In this document: piece by piece, positions 5,767 to 6,349 of the stretch | Numbering within the stretch: the first letter of the stretch is position 1 | How the letters are laid out: every line of letters begins with the position of its first letter | Assembly: GCA_044225415.1 (NCBI GenBank) | Contig: JBGAIO010000117.1 | Coordinates: forward strand, 1-6,349 | Source of the DNA: JALORV01 sp044225415 | GTDB lineage: Bacteria > Pseudomonadota > Gammaproteobacteria > Burkholderiales > Burkholderiaceae_F | Reading direction: 5' to 3' | Length of the DNA stretch: 6,349 nt | The notes under the pieces: generated by a model | Told to the model about the DNA's origin: nothing | The model's input: the letters and a program-made list of their open reading frames with translations, nothing else | Database searches by the model: none | Translations under genes and position numbers: made by a program

Positions 5767-6349
5767 TCAGTGCCGCCGGCCGTGATCGGCCGTTGCCGTC
5801 TGTCCGCTGACGAAGAGCTGCGCAACGTCGATCGCGTCGAACACGTACTGACGCCCGCAGAAGTCGCAGGTGACCGTCACGGTCTGCAGCTCCTCGATGA
5901 TCGAGTCCACTTCGTCGCGGCCGAGCGACACCAGCATGCGTCCGATGCGCTCGCGCGAACAGTTGCACGCGAAGCGCGGCGTCAGCGTGGCCTGCGGATC
6001 GAGGCGCTCCTGGCTGTAGAGCCGTCGCACGATCGTGTCCAGCGGTAGCGACAGCAGTTCATCGCGGCGCAATGTCGCCGCCAGCGTGGTGGCGCGGTCC
6101 CACGCATCGTCGTCGACGTGCGATTCGGCGCCGCCCCCCTCGTCGGGCAGCTTCTGCAGCAGCAGTCCGGCGGCCACGTCGGCATCGGCCGCGAGCACCA
6201 GCCGCGTTTCGAGCTGCTCCGACTGCCTCATGTAGTGCTGCAGCACGTCGGCCATCGAGTCGCCGTCGAGCGGCACGATGCCCTGGTAGGGCTGCTGGCC
6301 CGGCGCGGGATCGCGCGGGTCGAGCGTGATCGCGAAGCGGCCGCGACCG
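5767..6349 (-). CDS. hslO: Hsp33 redox-regulated molecular chaperone (N-terminus beyond window)
   Basis: Hsp33 is a cytoplasmic holdase chaperone that is switched on by oxidation. Oxidants release its zinc, form disulfides, and unfold its C-terminal switch. The window holds the last 193 residues, read in frame from base 6348 to the TGA at 5769-5767. The first part is recognisable as Hsp33 core (DPRDPAPGQQPYQGIVPLDG, then DVLQHYMRQSEQLETRL). The GTG at 6276 lies within the conserved core and is not the start. The redox switch is intact: CNC (cysteines at 5967-5965 and 5961-5959) and CDFC (5868-5866 and 5859-5857) give CXC-X30-CXXC, the same spacing as E. coli Hsp33. The stretch FACNCSRERIGRMLVSLG is diagnostic. 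The gene converges on the GFA gene with a 36-nt gap and is therefore a separate transcription unit from the + strand operon. Confidence 0.96.
   Translation of the reverse strand, partial: GRGRFAITLDPRDPAPGQQPYQGIVPLDGDSMADVLQHYMRQSEQLETRLVLAADADVAAGLLLQKLPDEGGGAESHVDDDAWDRATTLAATLRRDELLSLPLDTIVRRLYSQERLDPQATLTPRFACNCSRERIGRMLVSLGRDEVDSIIEELQTVTVTCDFCGRQYVFDAIDVAQLFVSGQTATADHGRRH

Overview
The window is very GC-rich DNA with tightly packed genes and strong G/C bias at third codon positions. The order pyrG - kdsA - DUF1330 - eno - ftsB is typical of Betaproteobacteria, whereas in E. coli ftsB sits beside ispD. A KDO-8-phosphate synthase means the cell makes lipopolysaccharide, so it is Gram-negative. 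I would call it a betaproteobacterial chromosome. Order or genus cannot be settled from sequence reading alone.

Layout. Seven genes lie head to tail on the + strand from 1 to 5730, with overlaps or gaps of 40 nt or less, so one long transcription unit is plausible. In order they are: the 3' end of pyrG (CTP synthase, amidotransferase domain, 1-567); kdsA (KDO-8-P synthase, 564-1418, GTG start overlapping the pyrG stop); a small DUF1330 protein (1457-1759); eno (enolase, 1785-3074); ftsB (divisome protein, 3078-3389); a Rossmann-fold oxidoreductase with a C-terminal SAF domain (3411-4724); an isochorismatase-family cysteine hydrolase (4731-5288); and a GFA/CENP-V-family zinc protein (5329-5730, GTG start). 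The last gene on the right, hslO (Hsp33), is on the - strand, converges on the GFA gene, and runs off the right edge without its N-terminus. The 36-nt convergent gap and the flanking gene ends hold two GC-rich hairpins.

How the genes fit together. The left part is a growth and envelope housekeeping block. CTP synthase supplies CTP, which activates KDO as CMP-KDO. KdsA makes KDO-8-P from PEP, and enolase makes that PEP. FtsB is part of the FtsQLB complex that controls septal peptidoglycan synthesis. The right part (3411-5730) is an accessory trio of enzymes whose families are recognisable but whose substrates are not. It is the least understood part of the window. I found no tRNA, rRNA, CRISPR, insertion sequence or phage sequence. 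No stretch of 300 bases lacks a gene. The window is mostly ordinary, and I do not see convincing evidence of a dramatic new system.
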